Shown here one piece after another: positions 50,861-59,539 of a stretch of 64,000 nucleotides of DNA. This DNA is from DASUNP01 sp963728545 (GTDB lineage Bacteria; Acidobacteriota; Blastocatellia; UBA7656), in the NCBI GenBank assembly GCA_963728545.1, contig CAVSKO010000003.1, forward strand, positions 496,001 through 560,000, read 5' to 3'. The position numbers and the translations under genes were made by a program. A model generated the notes under the pieces. That model was not told where the DNA came from. It worked only from the letters and a program-made list of their open reading frames with translations, and made no database searches. The stretch's first letter is position 1. Each line of letters opens with the position of its first letter.

Positions 50861-51126
50861 CTCTGTGCGGTGTCAGATTCTCTGCACCAAACAGCCAAAC
50901 GGGCTCTCAGTCTTGTTGCTGCTGACTGCGCTCCAGAAGATTAACCGTTCCGCACCGGCCTCACTCAAACGCGACGGGAAGCTTTTGCTCTCCAGTTATC
51001 TACGAGATACCGGCGCGGGCAGAGCAATTCCAGAAAGTTGACAATAGCTGGTGGAGGTCGCCTCCCAATCAAACGCGACGGGATCGTCCCAGTTAGGCGT
51101 CGGAGATGACGACCTCCATAACTGCA
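50612..51126. other. Non-coding region between two IS110 elements
   Basis: No gene recognised. The left part is the non-coding end of IS110 copy B; the right part probably belongs to the downstream end of the third IS110 element. CAAACGCGACGGGA occurs twice (near 50967 and 51072) as a direct repeat. Confidence 0.4.
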
Positions 51127-52170
51127 TCATTTCCCGAACAGCATCTCTTCTCTATAATCCTCCCCTTGTTTCATTACATAGTAGGCTGCCTGCGCAAGCT
51201 TGTGCGCTATGACGTTATAGGCTACTAGCTTTCGCGCGCTGCCCCGATGCCTCGCGAGATGTCCTTGATAGCAGCGACGGATTCTGGGGTAGCTGCGCAC
51301 TGCCACGACTGCTGCCTGGTTGAATGCTGATTTCAGATAAGCGTTGCCCTGCTTGCTTGAGCGACCCCGGCGGCTGACCGCCCCTGATTGTGCTACTCCG
51401 GGCACCAGCCTACAGTATGAACTGAAGTGGCGAACTGTGCTGAAGCGGGAGATCTCTCCCACTTCGTAAAGGATAGTCAGTGCCAGTATCTTTCCTATGC
51501 CGGCTACTTTCAGCAATCGCTTGTAATCTGCCTTGTCACGGGTCAGTGAAAGAATCTGCTGCTCAAGCTCCGTTATTTGCTTCGACAGCAAATCAATCCT
51601 CTCAAGCTGATGAGCCGCGCTCATCACAAGCAGCGGATGAGAGAACCACTCTCGAAGGTCTTCGTCTTCGGCCAGCTTGATGTGGTTGCGAGAGCTACAG
51701 AGTATGCCTTCACGCAATAGCAACTGACGAAGAGAGCCGTACTCCTGCGCCCGCAGTCCAACAACGTGCATACGTCGGCGGAGAAGATCACGGATGGGAC
51801 GTGTGGAGGCTGGGTAGATGTAAGATTTGGGAATCACGCCAGCTCGCAACAGTTTTGCCAAAGTGAAAGCATCCCTGCGGTCTGTTTTCACTTTAGCTTG
51901 AGTAATCATCGCCAGGCCGAGCGTGTGAGCCAGTGAGACATGGAAACCGTTTGCTTGCAAACCATCAACAAGCCAGTACCAGTTGAAGGTGCTTTCGACG
52001 ACGATCTGCAAGTTGGGCTTGAAAGGTAGAAGCAGGTTCGAGATACGAGGCAACTCGTTAGCAGCTTTCTGCTGAAGATGGATTGATAGGGTTCTCATCA
52101 ACCACACAGAGGTGAGAGTCTCTTGCGCTGAGATCAATTCCGCAGTAAAACACTTTAGGCGGTCTCCTTT
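51127..52170 (-). pseudogene. IS110-family transposase (third type), N-terminally frameshifted
   Basis: The true N-terminus YCGIDLSARDSHLCVVDENP is in one frame. The rest (ANELPRISNLLLPFKPNLQI, VVESTFNWYWLVDGLQANGF, VKTDRRDAFTLAKLL, and Tnp2 GRSSKQGNAYLKSAFNQAAV) is in another, so a shift near 52080 separates the first catalytic Asp from the rest. The element reaches the edge of the attC at 52236. Confidence 0.85.
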
Positions 52171-52235
52171 CTTAGAAGAAATATTTTCAACTGTCTGCGG
52201 GTGATTATATGTCGCCCGCAAGACCGCCTCTATTG

Positions 52236-52328
52236 ATTATCAAACGCATTCAGCGGAGGCCGCGCGAAGCGAGTCTCGCAGGGTTCCACCAGTGAGGCGC
52301 GCGGCCCCAATTATGCAAGTCGTTAGTC
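52236..52328 (+). repeat. attC site with damaged first box
   Basis: Reads CAAACGCATTCAGCGG onward with standard arms and ends GTTAGTC (52322-52328). The first RYYYAAC box is replaced by ATTATCAAAC, directly beside the IS110-type element. Confidence 0.75.
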
Positions 52329-52367
52329 GCTCACAGTAGATCCGGGTTTCTTAAAGGAGAGAATAGG

Positions 52368-52862
52368 ATGATCAGATATTTCGTAAAAGCCTGCGTAGTA
52401 ATTACTCTCGCGTTGTGCTTCTTAAATGATCAGTTCAAAGACACTGGTATAGCCAGGGCTTATATGCAAACACCTGATAGTCAGAAGGCGAAACCATTTG
52501 ATCAAGCGCAGACCCTCGGTGAATTGAGAAAGAAGATCGCCGCGCAGAAAGACAAACCGGCTGAGGAAGTCTTTAAGAATATCCAACTGCTGAAAGGCGT
52601 ACCAGCGGGACGGCTGCTGGCGATCATGGAGATAGGCTACAGCAAATCACTAGGAGTGGATTGCACACACTGCCACGAGGTGGATCAGTGGGAGAAAGAT
52701 GATAAGCCGACGAAGCAGATTGCAAGAGAAATGGCCTTGATGATTCGAACAATAAACAATGAGTACCTGAAGAAGATAAAGAATTTGAAAAGCGAGAACC
52801 CTGTAATAAACTGCACAACGTGTCACAGAGGGCAAACAAAGCCGGCACTGAATCTGCCGTAA
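52368..52862 (+). CDS. Secreted dihaem c-type cytochrome (reaction-centre cytochrome-like)
   Basis: 164 residues. A signal anchor (5-20) is followed by FKNIQLLKGVPAGRLLAIME, typical of the photosynthetic-reaction-centre cytochrome c domain found in many non-phototrophs. Two haem motifs, CTHCH (99-103) and CTTCH (149-153), are present, with Met residues as possible axial ligands (Met87). It probably carries electrons in the periplasm. AAAGGAGAG precedes the ATG. Single-gene cassette, and an unusual cargo. Confidence 0.88.
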   Translation: MIRYFVKACVVITLALCFLNDQFKDTGIARAYMQTPDSQKAKPFDQAQTLGELRKKIAAQKDKPAEEVFKNIQLLKGVPAGRLLAIMEIGYSKSLGVDCTHCHEVDQWEKDDKPTKQIAREMALMIRTINNEYLKKIKNLKSENPVINCTTCHRGQTKPALNLP

Positions 52863-52895
52863 GTAGACAAGAGTGGAAACCTGTCGCTGGACCAC

Positions 52896-52989
52896 CTCTA
52901 ACAAGCGCGTGTACCGGAGCGCGGCAAGCGAATTCCGTAAGATTCTACCATTACTATGTTCCGCGCCTGCTGATGCGCTGCCGTTAGAC
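52896..52989 (+). repeat. attC site
   Basis: CTCTAAC (52896-52902) and GTTAGAC (52983-52989) bound 94 bp. The central arms match the GGAGCGCGGCAAGCGAATT subgroup. Confidence 0.85.
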
Positions 52990-53026
52990 GCTTGCGCCCG
53001 TCACAGGCGAGGAATATTGTAGGCTT

Positions 53027-53641
53027 ATGAAAAAGATTTGTTTCTACGCTCTTTCTGCTGTACTCATCTGTCAGGTAGCTATGGCTTACACCTACCCCTT
53101 GCAGCTAGACATTTCTCTTAAGAACAACGATCAAAGAGAGCAGCAAACCAAACAACAGTTACAGCGCCTCCTCTCGGCGTATGATCTCTCGAACTGGATC
53201 TTTACACAGAAGGTTATTATTGAAAGCGGTTTCAATGTAATACCTCATAGCCACCCGGTCCTGACTTTGAGTACACGCCATCTGAAAGATGACGAGCTAC
53301 TGTTATCAACGTTCGTGCATGAACAGTTACATTGGTATCTGGGGGAAAAACCTAAAGAGACCGAAGAGGCTTACAAAGAACTCAGGTCGCTATTCCCCAA
53401 AGTGCCGGTCGGCTTCCCCGAAGGAGGTAAGGACGAGGAATCGACTTACAAGCACATTCTAGTGTGTTACCTGGAATACCAGGCAATCAAGGGGCTGGTC
53501 GGTGAGCTAAAAGCGAAACAAGTGATGGAATTTTGGGCAACGGACCATTACACGTGGATATACAGGACAGTTCTAGAGCGAGAGCGAGAGATAGGCTCAT
53601 TGATACGTAAACACAAAATGTTTCCTGTACGCCGCGTCTAA
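53027..53641 (+). CDS. Secreted protein with HExxH motif
   Basis: 204 residues. It has a signal peptide (to about 20, AMA/Y). STFVHEQLHWYLGEKPKETE contains HEQLH, a zinc-metallopeptidase-type motif; a further conserved-looking segment is GFPEGGKDEESTYKHILVCY. It may be a small zincin; no family assigned. The stop TAA is supplied by the GTCTAAC box of the attC that follows. Confidence 0.6.
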   Translation: MKKICFYALSAVLICQVAMAYTYPLQLDISLKNNDQREQQTKQQLQRLLSAYDLSNWIFTQKVIIESGFNVIPHSHPVLTLSTRHLKDDELLLSTFVHEQLHWYLGEKPKETEEAYKELRSLFPKVPVGFPEGGKDEESTYKHILVCYLEYQAIKGLVGELKAKQVMEFWATDHYTWIYRTVLEREREIGSLIRKHKMFPVRRV

Positions 53642-53728
53642 CTGCGGCATGCGGCGGAGGCCGGGGCCGCAATTCGTACGATTGGATTGCAGGGCCGCTC
53701 GCGGCCCCGCTAGTGCGCAGCGTTAGGC
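53636..53728 (+). repeat. attC site (overlaps gene stop)
   Basis: GTCTAAC (53636-53642) and GTTAGGC (53722-53728) bound 93 bp. The first box contributes the stop codon of the preceding gene. Confidence 0.9.
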
Positions 53729-53761
53729 AGCTTAATGTAATACCAGGCGGCAAACTGAGAT

Positions 53762-54295
53762 ATGGATACAGTCTTACTAGTTGATTGGAGATCTCTCTTC
53801 ATCCCTTCAATGCACATCGGAGAGATCTTCCTGCGTGGAACTCTTGTTTACCTCTTCCTCTTTTTTTTGCTGCGCATCTTGAGGCGTGAGGCAGGGGCTA
53901 TTGGCATTTCCGATCTGCTCGTCGTAGTTCTCATCGCCGATGCGGCACAGAACGCAATGGCCAGTGAATATAAGTCTATAACAGAAGGAGCAATATTAGT
54001 TGGGACAATAGCCTTCTGGGACTATTCACTAGACTGGATTGGCTATAGATTCCCAGCCGTTCAGCGATTACTTCGTCCAGCGCCGCTATTATTAATCAAA
54101 GACGGGCGTATGCAGAGGCGAAACATGAGAAGGGAAATGATCACAGAAGAAGAGCTAATGGGGCAGTTACGCGAGCAGGGAGTAGAAAGTGTGGATGAGG
54201 TGAAGAAGTGTTATATTGAAGGGGATGGGCACATCAGTGTAATTAAAATGGAGTCAAAGGGTAATAAAAAAGGGCCCAAGAAGTTAATACCGTAG
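53762..54295 (+). CDS. DUF421 (YetF-like) membrane protein
   Basis: 177 residues. Three membrane helices in the first 100 residues, including GTLVYLFLFFLLRILRREAG and IGISDLLVVVLIADAAQNAM. The cytoplasmic DUF421 domain follows (RPAPLLLIKDGRMQRRNMRR, MITEEELMGQLREQGVESVD, CYIEGDGHISVIK). The protein is in the inner membrane; function not established, with links to spore or stress physiology in other bacteria. Single-gene cassette. Confidence 0.9.
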   Translation: MDTVLLVDWRSLFIPSMHIGEIFLRGTLVYLFLFFLLRILRREAGAIGISDLLVVVLIADAAQNAMASEYKSITEGAILVGTIAFWDYSLDWIGYRFPAVQRLLRPAPLLLIKDGRMQRRNMRREMITEEELMGQLREQGVESVDEVKKCYIEGDGHISVIKMESKGNKKGPKKLIP

Positions 54296-54350
54296 GAGAA
54301 TAAACCGGGCTCTAAAGCAGGACATGGAAAGAGTACATGAAGCGGGCGCT

Positions 54351-54442
54351 GCCTAACAAGCACAGCACCGGAGCTATGCAAGCGAGTTTCTTAAGGTTCC
54401 ACCAGTGTCATCGCTCGCGCCCGGTGATACGCAGCGTTAGAT
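54351..54442 (+). repeat. attC site
   Basis: GCCTAAC (54351-54357) and GTTAGAT (54436-54442) bound 92 bp with arms ACCGGAGCTATGCAAGCGAG / CGCTCGCGCCCGGTGAT. Confidence 0.9.
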
Positions 54443-54482
54443 GCTTTTGCAAAATGCTGAGAAGCTAAAATAAGATGTTGAT

Positions 54483-55280
54483 ATGACAACTATCGGATCT
54501 GTTGAAAGTTTATGGCGTTATCCGGTTAAAAGTATGCGCGGCGCGGAAATGCCCGAAGTCTTTATGGGGTTTTCGGGCATCTATGGCGACCGTTGCTACG
54601 CCTTCAAAAATTCCGCCGCCCGCGAAGGCTTCCCTTATTTGAATGCAAATGTGCAGCAACAGATGCTGCTTTATCAACCACAATTCCGTCATCCGGAACG
54701 AGCGTCAAAACCGCCTAATTTGACCGAAGCGGAGAGAATCGCGCCCGGCGTCACCCCCGCAAACGCTGATGCGGAAGATATGGTTTTAGACGTCGTTACG
54801 CCGTCAGGCGAAATCGTTTCCGTCGACAATCCGACACTCATAAAACTACTCGGCGAAGGAATCGGCGAAAAGAATCAGCTAAAACTCGTTAGGTCAGACC
54901 GCGCTTTAACTGATTGTCGCCCGGTTTCGTTAATCAGCTTGCAGACCATCCGACAGATCGAATCGGAATTGAGCATGCCGGTTGATAAACGGCGTTTTCG
55001 AGCAAACATCTATCTCGATTGCGCGTCCGAGGGCAACGGCTTTGCCGAAGATAAGCTTGTCGGTCAACGTCTGCGTATCGGTTCAAAGGCGATAGTTATG
55101 GTACTTGAGCGCGACCCGCGCTGTAAGATGATTTCGCTCGACCCGGACACAGGCGAGCACAACCCTGAAGTTTTACGGAAGGTCGTCCGGGCGCACAGTA
55201 ACTTTGCCGGTGTATATTGTGCGGTATTGGTCGAAGGATTGTTGAAAAAAGATGATTTAATCGAGCTGGTAACCGATTGA
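54483..55280 (+). CDS. MOSC-domain protein
   Basis: 265 residues. An N-terminal beta-barrel domain (SVESLWRYPVKSMRGAEMPE, GIYGDRCYAFKN) precedes the MOSC domain. That carries KRRFRANIYLDCASEGNGFA, VGQRLRIGSKAIVMVLERDP and RCKMISLDPDTGEHNPEVL, in which the Cys of DPRCKM is the molybdenum-cofactor ligand position. It is probably a molybdoenzyme or sulphur-carrier reductase. GC and codon use are slightly higher than in neighbours. Its attC (55339) is truncated. Confidence 0.9.
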   Translation: MTTIGSVESLWRYPVKSMRGAEMPEVFMGFSGIYGDRCYAFKNSAAREGFPYLNANVQQQMLLYQPQFRHPERASKPPNLTEAERIAPGVTPANADAEDMVLDVVTPSGEIVSVDNPTLIKLLGEGIGEKNQLKLVRSDRALTDCRPVSLISLQTIRQIESELSMPVDKRRFRANIYLDCASEGNGFAEDKLVGQRLRIGSKAIVMVLERDPRCKMISLDPDTGEHNPEVLRKVVRAHSNFAGVYCAVLVEGLLKKDDLIELVTD

Positions 55281-55338
55281 TTATCCGATTATCGTTTGAA
55301 GCCTTCTTTTGACAATATTGAAACATACCCGAAGGCGT

Positions 55339-55366
55339 ATCTAACAAGGGCATTTACCGGAGCGCA
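55339..55366 (+). repeat. Truncated attC site
   Basis: ATCTAAC (55339-55345) is followed by AAGGGCATTTACCGGAGCGC and then the sequence switches directly to the ribosome-binding site of the next gene. Only the left arm remains. Confidence 0.6.
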
Positions 55367-55387
55367 GACAGTGGAAGGAGAACACAA

Positions 55388-55927
55388 GTGGCAGGACAAA
55401 CAAATAAGTCTATAGTAGAACACTGCCCTCAGGCCGAACCGAACAGGTATAGGGCTCATAATCATCTCAGACTGCTACTGACTATACCCCTCCTCCTGAT
55501 CTCTTGCGCGCCCTTGCCCCACGTCAATACAAAACGGATTAAAGTTGAAGGCACGGCTATGGCGCCTACCCTCAATGATGGCGACATCATTCCCATAGAC
55601 GAGAGGGTTGAGAACATAGAGCGTGGCGACATAGTAATCTTCTGGTATCCGGAAGACCCCTCGAAATCCTTTATTAAGCGGATTATAGCTGTGGGAGGAG
55701 AGACTATCCGGATGGATAATCGGGGGCGACTCTTCATAGATGGTCGCCCGATGGATGAGCCCTATCTATCTGAAGAGAAAAACCAGAACCCGCGAGTTAT
55801 ACCTGAAACATACGTCAAGCCTCATTATTATTTTGTAATGGGTGATAATCGGGATGCATCCAATGACAGCCGTAGCTGGGGGTTGGTGCCGGAGAAATAC
55901 GTATGGGGGAAATATATTCGGCGTTAG
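55388..55927 (+). CDS. Signal peptidase I homologue lacking the catalytic serine
   Basis: 179 residues from a GTG start (AAGGAG seven bases upstream). A membrane segment LLTIPLLLISC ends in a lipobox-like Cys40. The S26 boxes follow: VEGTAMAPTLNDGD, where the nucleophile Ser of the usual GxSMxPT is Ala57; FIKRIIAVGGE with the general-base Lys97 present; and MGDNRDASNDSRSWG intact. With no Ser the usual Ser/Lys dyad cannot form. Thr56 is adjacent but not at the normal position. It may be inactive, a binding decoy, or use another residue. Confidence 0.88.
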   Translation: MAGQTNKSIVEHCPQAEPNRYRAHNHLRLLLTIPLLLISCAPLPHVNTKRIKVEGTAMAPTLNDGDIIPIDERVENIERGDIVIFWYPEDPSKSFIKRIIAVGGETIRMDNRGRLFIDGRPMDEPYLSEEKNQNPRVIPETYVKPHYYFVMGDNRDASNDSRSWGLVPEKYVWGKYIRR

Positions 55928-55956
55928 AAGAGTGTAAGCTGAGTGGCGCGCCTGCG

Positions 55957-56025
55957 CATAACAAGCGCGCGCAACGTAGGCCGCGAAGCACTGTTCGTCG
56001 TTTACGCGCTGAGTGTAATGCGTGG
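55957..56025 (+). repeat. Degenerate attC site
   Basis: GCATAAC (55957-55963) then AAGCGCGCGCAACGTAGGCC and GCGAAGCACTG resemble the left arm, but the right arm and GTTRRRY box are not found. Sequence up to 56165 has no recognised gene. Confidence 0.45.
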
Positions 56026-56165
56026 TAGAATCATCGGCGCTGAAAGGCCCGCTTTTATTGCACGGAGAGAAGTCGGAGTTGAATCTGCGAAACGGAAAGA
56101 ACCAGGTGGTTGTCATCAGAAAAGGCGTCCGCTCTAACGGAGTAAAGCTCAAGCTGTAATTAACT

Positions 56166-56534
56166 ATGAAAACATCACCCACATTTTCCTTACGACTCGC
56201 GCAGCTTGTTATTACACTCTCAATTCCGGCAGAGATAGTGGCTGCACAGTCGGGCCGTAGCTGGATGAACGGTTTCGTCTTTGCCGATTCGGATACCAGA
56301 GGACTTCCCGGCGCTACGGTAGAATTAATAGGAGATCAGAGCAATGACCGCCTGCGATCCGTAAGGCTTAGCACAAGGACGGAGCAAGATGGCAAGTACT
56401 CAATAAAAGATATACCTTACGGAGAGTACACATTCCGGGCATCTGCGGAAGGGTATGGGTCCTACGAGATAAGGCTTTACATAGGGTCTGATATGTTGAC
56501 TCAAATACACGTAAAGCTAAAGAAGCAGAAATAG
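56166..56534 (+). CDS. Secreted carboxypeptidase-regulatory-like domain protein
   Basis: 122 residues. A signal peptide (to about 27) and one transthyretin-like CarboxypepD_reg domain: GLPGATVELIGDQSN, TRTEQDGKYSIKDIPYGEYT, FRASAEGYGSYEIRLYIG. These domains are usually repeated in surface or TonB-linked proteins; alone it is probably a small binding protein. Single-gene cassette. Confidence 0.8.
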   Translation: MKTSPTFSLRLAQLVITLSIPAEIVAAQSGRSWMNGFVFADSDTRGLPGATVELIGDQSNDRLRSVRLSTRTEQDGKYSIKDIPYGEYTFRASAEGYGSYEIRLYIGSDMLTQIHVKLKKQK

Positions 56535-56581
56535 AGACCCCTGGCTGAGGTCAACTGAGAATGGGAGAAAGAAGAATCAAC

Positions 56582-56674
56582 GTCTAACAAGCGTGTGAAC
56601 CGGAGCGCGGCAAGCGAGTTTCGCATGGTTCTTTCGGCATTTTGTAATGCGCCCGTGGACGCGGGTCGTTAGAG
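56582..56674 (+). repeat. attC site
   Basis: GTCTAAC (56582-56588) and GTTAGAG (56668-56674) bound 93 bp; the GGAGCGCGGCAAGCGAGTTT left arm pairs weakly with the right. Confidence 0.8.
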
Positions 56675-56722
56675 AGCTTGATCAGCGGCAAGCTTTTGGG
56701 GATTCGCCACAGGGGTAATATC

Positions 56723-57472
56723 ATGAACAGTATCGTTTTATCTGCCGTCTTTCTGCTACTGATTTCCCCCTCGATTAAAACTCATTCCGACGGTATCGTC
56801 AAAGAGTCTATCCTGTCTCAAGGAAAGAAGCGCTCTTATTATTTATACGTGCCCGGCTCAATTAACTCGTCCTCTCCCGCTCCTCTGTTAATCACTCTTC
56901 ATGGATCTGGTCGCAACGGGCTTTCTCTCGTCGAAAAGTGGAAGGACTTCGCAACTCGGCAAGGGATTATTGTTGTTGGCCCTGATTCTTTGAATTCTTT
57001 CGGCTGGTTCACCCCCGCAGACGGACCTGATTTCTTGTACGATTTGATAGAGGCGATAAAATCAAAATACTCCATCAATCCTCGCAGGGTTTATCTGTTT
57101 GGCCACTCGGCTGGAGCATCCTTCGCCTTGCATATGTCTTTGCTTGAGTCGCAATACTTTGCCGCAACCACTATACATGCGGGCGCACTACAGAAAGAGG
57201 CATATATGTTGATTGGTCACGCAAAACGGAAAACGCCCATATTCATACAAGTGGGGACAAAGGATGAGTTCTTTTCAATCAAAGATGTTCGAGCGACACG
57301 TGACGAGCTAAAGAAAGCTGGATTTCCTGTTGAGATGTTAGAGATTGCAAATCATGATCACAATTATTATGGCGTTTCTGAAAAGATAAATGAGGCAGCC
57401 TGGGAATTTCTAAAGAAGCATGAGCTTGAGGGGGAACCAAAGTACGAGCGGTACAGCTTTAGCAAAAGATAG
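56723..57472 (+). CDS. Secreted alpha/beta hydrolase (PHB-depolymerase/esterase type)
   Basis: 249 residues from the ATG at 56723. A signal peptide (1-20) precedes APLLITLHGSGRNGLSLVEK (oxyanion region), the nucleophile elbow GHSAGA, the acid QVGTKDEFF and the final His in ANHDHNYYG. The catalytic triad is complete. It is probably an esterase acting outside the cell. It is followed without an attC by a second hydrolase gene, so the two share one cassette. Confidence 0.85.
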   Translation: MNSIVLSAVFLLLISPSIKTHSDGIVKESILSQGKKRSYYLYVPGSINSSSPAPLLITLHGSGRNGLSLVEKWKDFATRQGIIVVGPDSLNSFGWFTPADGPDFLYDLIEAIKSKYSINPRRVYLFGHSAGASFALHMSLLESQYFAATTIHAGALQKEAYMLIGHAKRKTPIFIQVGTKDEFFSIKDVRATRDELKKAGFPVEMLEIANHDHNYYGVSEKINEAAWEFLKKHELEGEPKYERYSFSKR

Positions 57473-57476
57473 ACTA

Positions 57477-58247
57477 ATGATGATTAACAGACGAGAGTTT
57501 TGTTTCGCCTTAGGTTCGGCATTGTTGTCGAGTCAGCCCGTCGCTGGGCAAAAAGCAGCTTTCATACCTAGGTCCTTTGACAATACACGCGGGGAGACGA
57601 TGCCGTATCGTTTCTATATTCCTGAAAGCTACGACAACCGAAAGAAATATCCGCTTGTGCTCTGGCTGCATGGCGGGGCCGGTCGCGGCGAGGATAATCT
57701 TAAACAAATATCTGGCGGTAATACTATTGGTTCTCATGTTTGGACATCACCCAAAAATCAAATGAAGAATCCTTGTTTTGTTGTTGCCCCGCAATGCCCC
57801 GCCGGAGAATTATGGGCTACCATCGATAAAGCAGAACCGACGAAGCAATTGCAGGTTGTATTAGAGCTGCTACAGGTCTTAAAAAGAGATTTCAACTTGG
57901 ACGAGCAAAGATTCTATGTGGCAGGCCAATCAATGGGCGGGTTCGGGGCCTGGGCGATCATCTCACAGAACGCAGATATGTTCGCCGCAGCAATACCTAT
58001 TTGCGGCGGGGGCAATGAGGCCGATGCGCCAAAGTTGAATAAGATGCCGATTTGGGCGTTTCATGGCGAGAAAGATGAAGCTGTGAGTGTGGAGCGTTCA
58101 CGAAATATGATCGATGCAATTAGAAAGGCTGGCGGGATTGCAAAGTACACTGAATATAAAGGAGCAGGCCATGTTATCTGGGAGCAGGTGTTCAGCGAGC
58201 CCGGCCTGTTAGCCTGGGCCTTCGCACAGACGAACAACCAGAGATAG
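57477..58247 (+). CDS. Secreted alpha/beta hydrolase (dienelactone/phospholipase-like)
   Basis: About 256 residues. The start INRREFCFALGSALLSS looks like a Tat signal (RREF). KYPLVLWLHGGAGRGEDNLK carries the oxyanion HGG, GQSMGGFGAW the nucleophile, FHGEKDEAV the Asp and GAGHVIWE the His. It starts four bases after the stop of the previous hydrolase, so it is co-transcribed with it. A longer frame overlapping that gene from 57420 is unlikely to be used. Confidence 0.85.
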   Translation: MMINRREFCFALGSALLSSQPVAGQKAAFIPRSFDNTRGETMPYRFYIPESYDNRKKYPLVLWLHGGAGRGEDNLKQISGGNTIGSHVWTSPKNQMKNPCFVVAPQCPAGELWATIDKAEPTKQLQVVLELLQVLKRDFNLDEQRFYVAGQSMGGFGAWAIISQNADMFAAAIPICGGGNEADAPKLNKMPIWAFHGEKDEAVSVERSRNMIDAIRKAGGIAKYTEYKGAGHVIWEQVFSEPGLLAWAFAQTNNQR

Positions 58248-58274
58248 AAAAACCGGCTACACCAACGCCGCTTG

Positions 58275-58280
58275 TATAAT
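58275..58280 (+). promoter_or_regulatory. Possible -10 element
   Basis: TATAAT in CTTGTATAATAATCGGG lies 21 bases before the YdeI-like start. It could give that gene its own promoter, since no attC separates it from the hydrolases. Confidence 0.3.
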
Positions 58281-58301
58281 AATCGGGAGCGGAAGATTTG
58301 A

Positions 58302-58883
58302 ATGAAGATTTCCAAGACACTCTATGTGACTAACCGGACGGATTGGCGTGCCTGGCTGCAACGCCATCACAAATCTGAATCGGAAGTGTGGTTAATCTAC
58401 TACAAAAAGCATACGGGCCGACCTAGAATCCCTTACAATGACGCCGTCGAAGAGGCGTTATGCTTCGGGTGGATTGATAGCATCGTAAAAAGAATCGATG
58501 ACGAAAAATACGTGCAACGCTTTACTCCACGCAGAGACAACAGCGAGTGGAGCGAGCTGAACAAGGAGAGGGTCAAGAACCTGATAAAAGAAGGCAGGAT
58601 GACAGAGGCAGGGAGGGCAAAGCTCAATGAAGAGGTATTGAGAGCTAAGAAGAGACCGAGTTTGAAGAAAGCCGGTGATAATGAATTTACTGTACCGGGC
58701 TATTTCAAAGAGGCATTGATGAGAAACAATATGGCCTGGGAGAATTTCAAGAACCTTGCGCCGTCATATCGAAGGAATTATATCAGGTGGGTAGGAGATG
58801 CAAAGAAGCAGGAGACCCGAGATAGGCGATTAAAAGAGGCTGTCGGTTTATTGGCGTTGAATAAGAAGCTTGGGATTAAGTGA
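58302..58883 (+). CDS. YdeI/OmpD-associated (bacteriocin-protection-like) protein
   Basis: 193 residues with the family pattern: RTDWRAWLQRHHKSESEVWL, YYKKHTGRPRIPYNDAVEEA, LCFGWIDSIVKRIDDEKYVQ, FTPRRDNSEWSELNKERVKN. YdeI-type proteins have been linked to resistance to cationic peptides in enterobacteria, and the biochemical role is unknown. Common integron cargo. Confidence 0.9.
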   Translation: MKISKTLYVTNRTDWRAWLQRHHKSESEVWLIYYKKHTGRPRIPYNDAVEEALCFGWIDSIVKRIDDEKYVQRFTPRRDNSEWSELNKERVKNLIKEGRMTEAGRAKLNEEVLRAKKRPSLKKAGDNEFTVPGYFKEALMRNNMAWENFKNLAPSYRRNYIRWVGDAKKQETRDRRLKEAVGLLALNKKLGIK

Positions 58884-59122
58884 GGGGCGAGTGCGACAGT
58901 GTAAGGTATGGTCTGGGAACAGGTCTGCCTGCGTGCTTTGAGCGGGCGCAGTTCAGTATTGTGCATCATCCCTTGATCTGAATGCGTCTATATTCATTAG
59001 AGGCAACACCGAATCCCTCTAGTTGGCCTAAAGTTGGTAGATGGGTCATCTCTCACCCCAGCACAAGCCAATTCATTCGGCTGGCACATCAATTGGGCTG
59101 GCATTCAGGTATAAGCACACGC

Positions 59123-59206
59123 ACCTAACAAGCGCATTCGGTGTAGCGAGTTTCACATCGCTCCTTCAGTGTTTTGCGCCGCACCCTTTGATGCGAAACT
59201 TTAGGC
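59123..59206 (+). repeat. attC site (divergent)
   Basis: ACCTAAC (59123-59129) and TTTAGGC (59200-59206, one mismatch) bound 84 bp; arms only partly match the consensus. The 240 bp before it contains no recognised gene. Confidence 0.7.
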
Positions 59207-59354
59207 CCTGCGCGGCGTGCAGATGTCTTTTAACCGCTCTCAACTGCCGGACAGGCAATCAGCGGATCTGATTCCGTCAACACAGTTGGGTGCAAATAGG
59301 AGCCTCTTGTACCCTGACAACCGTACCTGAGCAGATAATACCGCCCAGGTACGG
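59207..59354 (+). other. Gene-poor mini-cassette
   Basis: Only about 150 bp separate two plus-oriented attC sites. The one frame present (59223-59333, MSFNRSQLPDRQSADLIPST..., 36 codons) has no ribosome-binding site. The cassette may carry a regulatory or non-coding element, or nothing. Confidence 0.4.
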
Positions 59355-59444
59355 GCCTAACAACCAGTTGCAGCGGAGCGCGCGAAGCGAATTTCATAAC
59401 ATTCGACCGGTACCGTTCGCGCCCGGTCAGCTTTGTAGTTAGGC
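59355..59444 (+). repeat. attC site
   Basis: GCCTAAC (59355-59361) and GTTAGGC (59438-59444) bound 90 bp with paired arms GCGGAGCGCGCGAAGCG / TTCGCGCCCGGTC. Confidence 0.9.
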
Positions 59445-59539
59445 GTTGCCGCAATTCAACTAAGGAGAAAAAGTATAGACACGTTTCAAAACACCAAGCT
59501 TTAAACAGCTTAATACAAACTATTGAAAGGAGAGATTTA

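Noticed and set aside
57420..57476. Longer N-terminus for the second hydrolase
   Set aside because: It overlaps the first hydrolase and would bury the Tat-like RREF signal; the ATG at 57477/57480 fits better.
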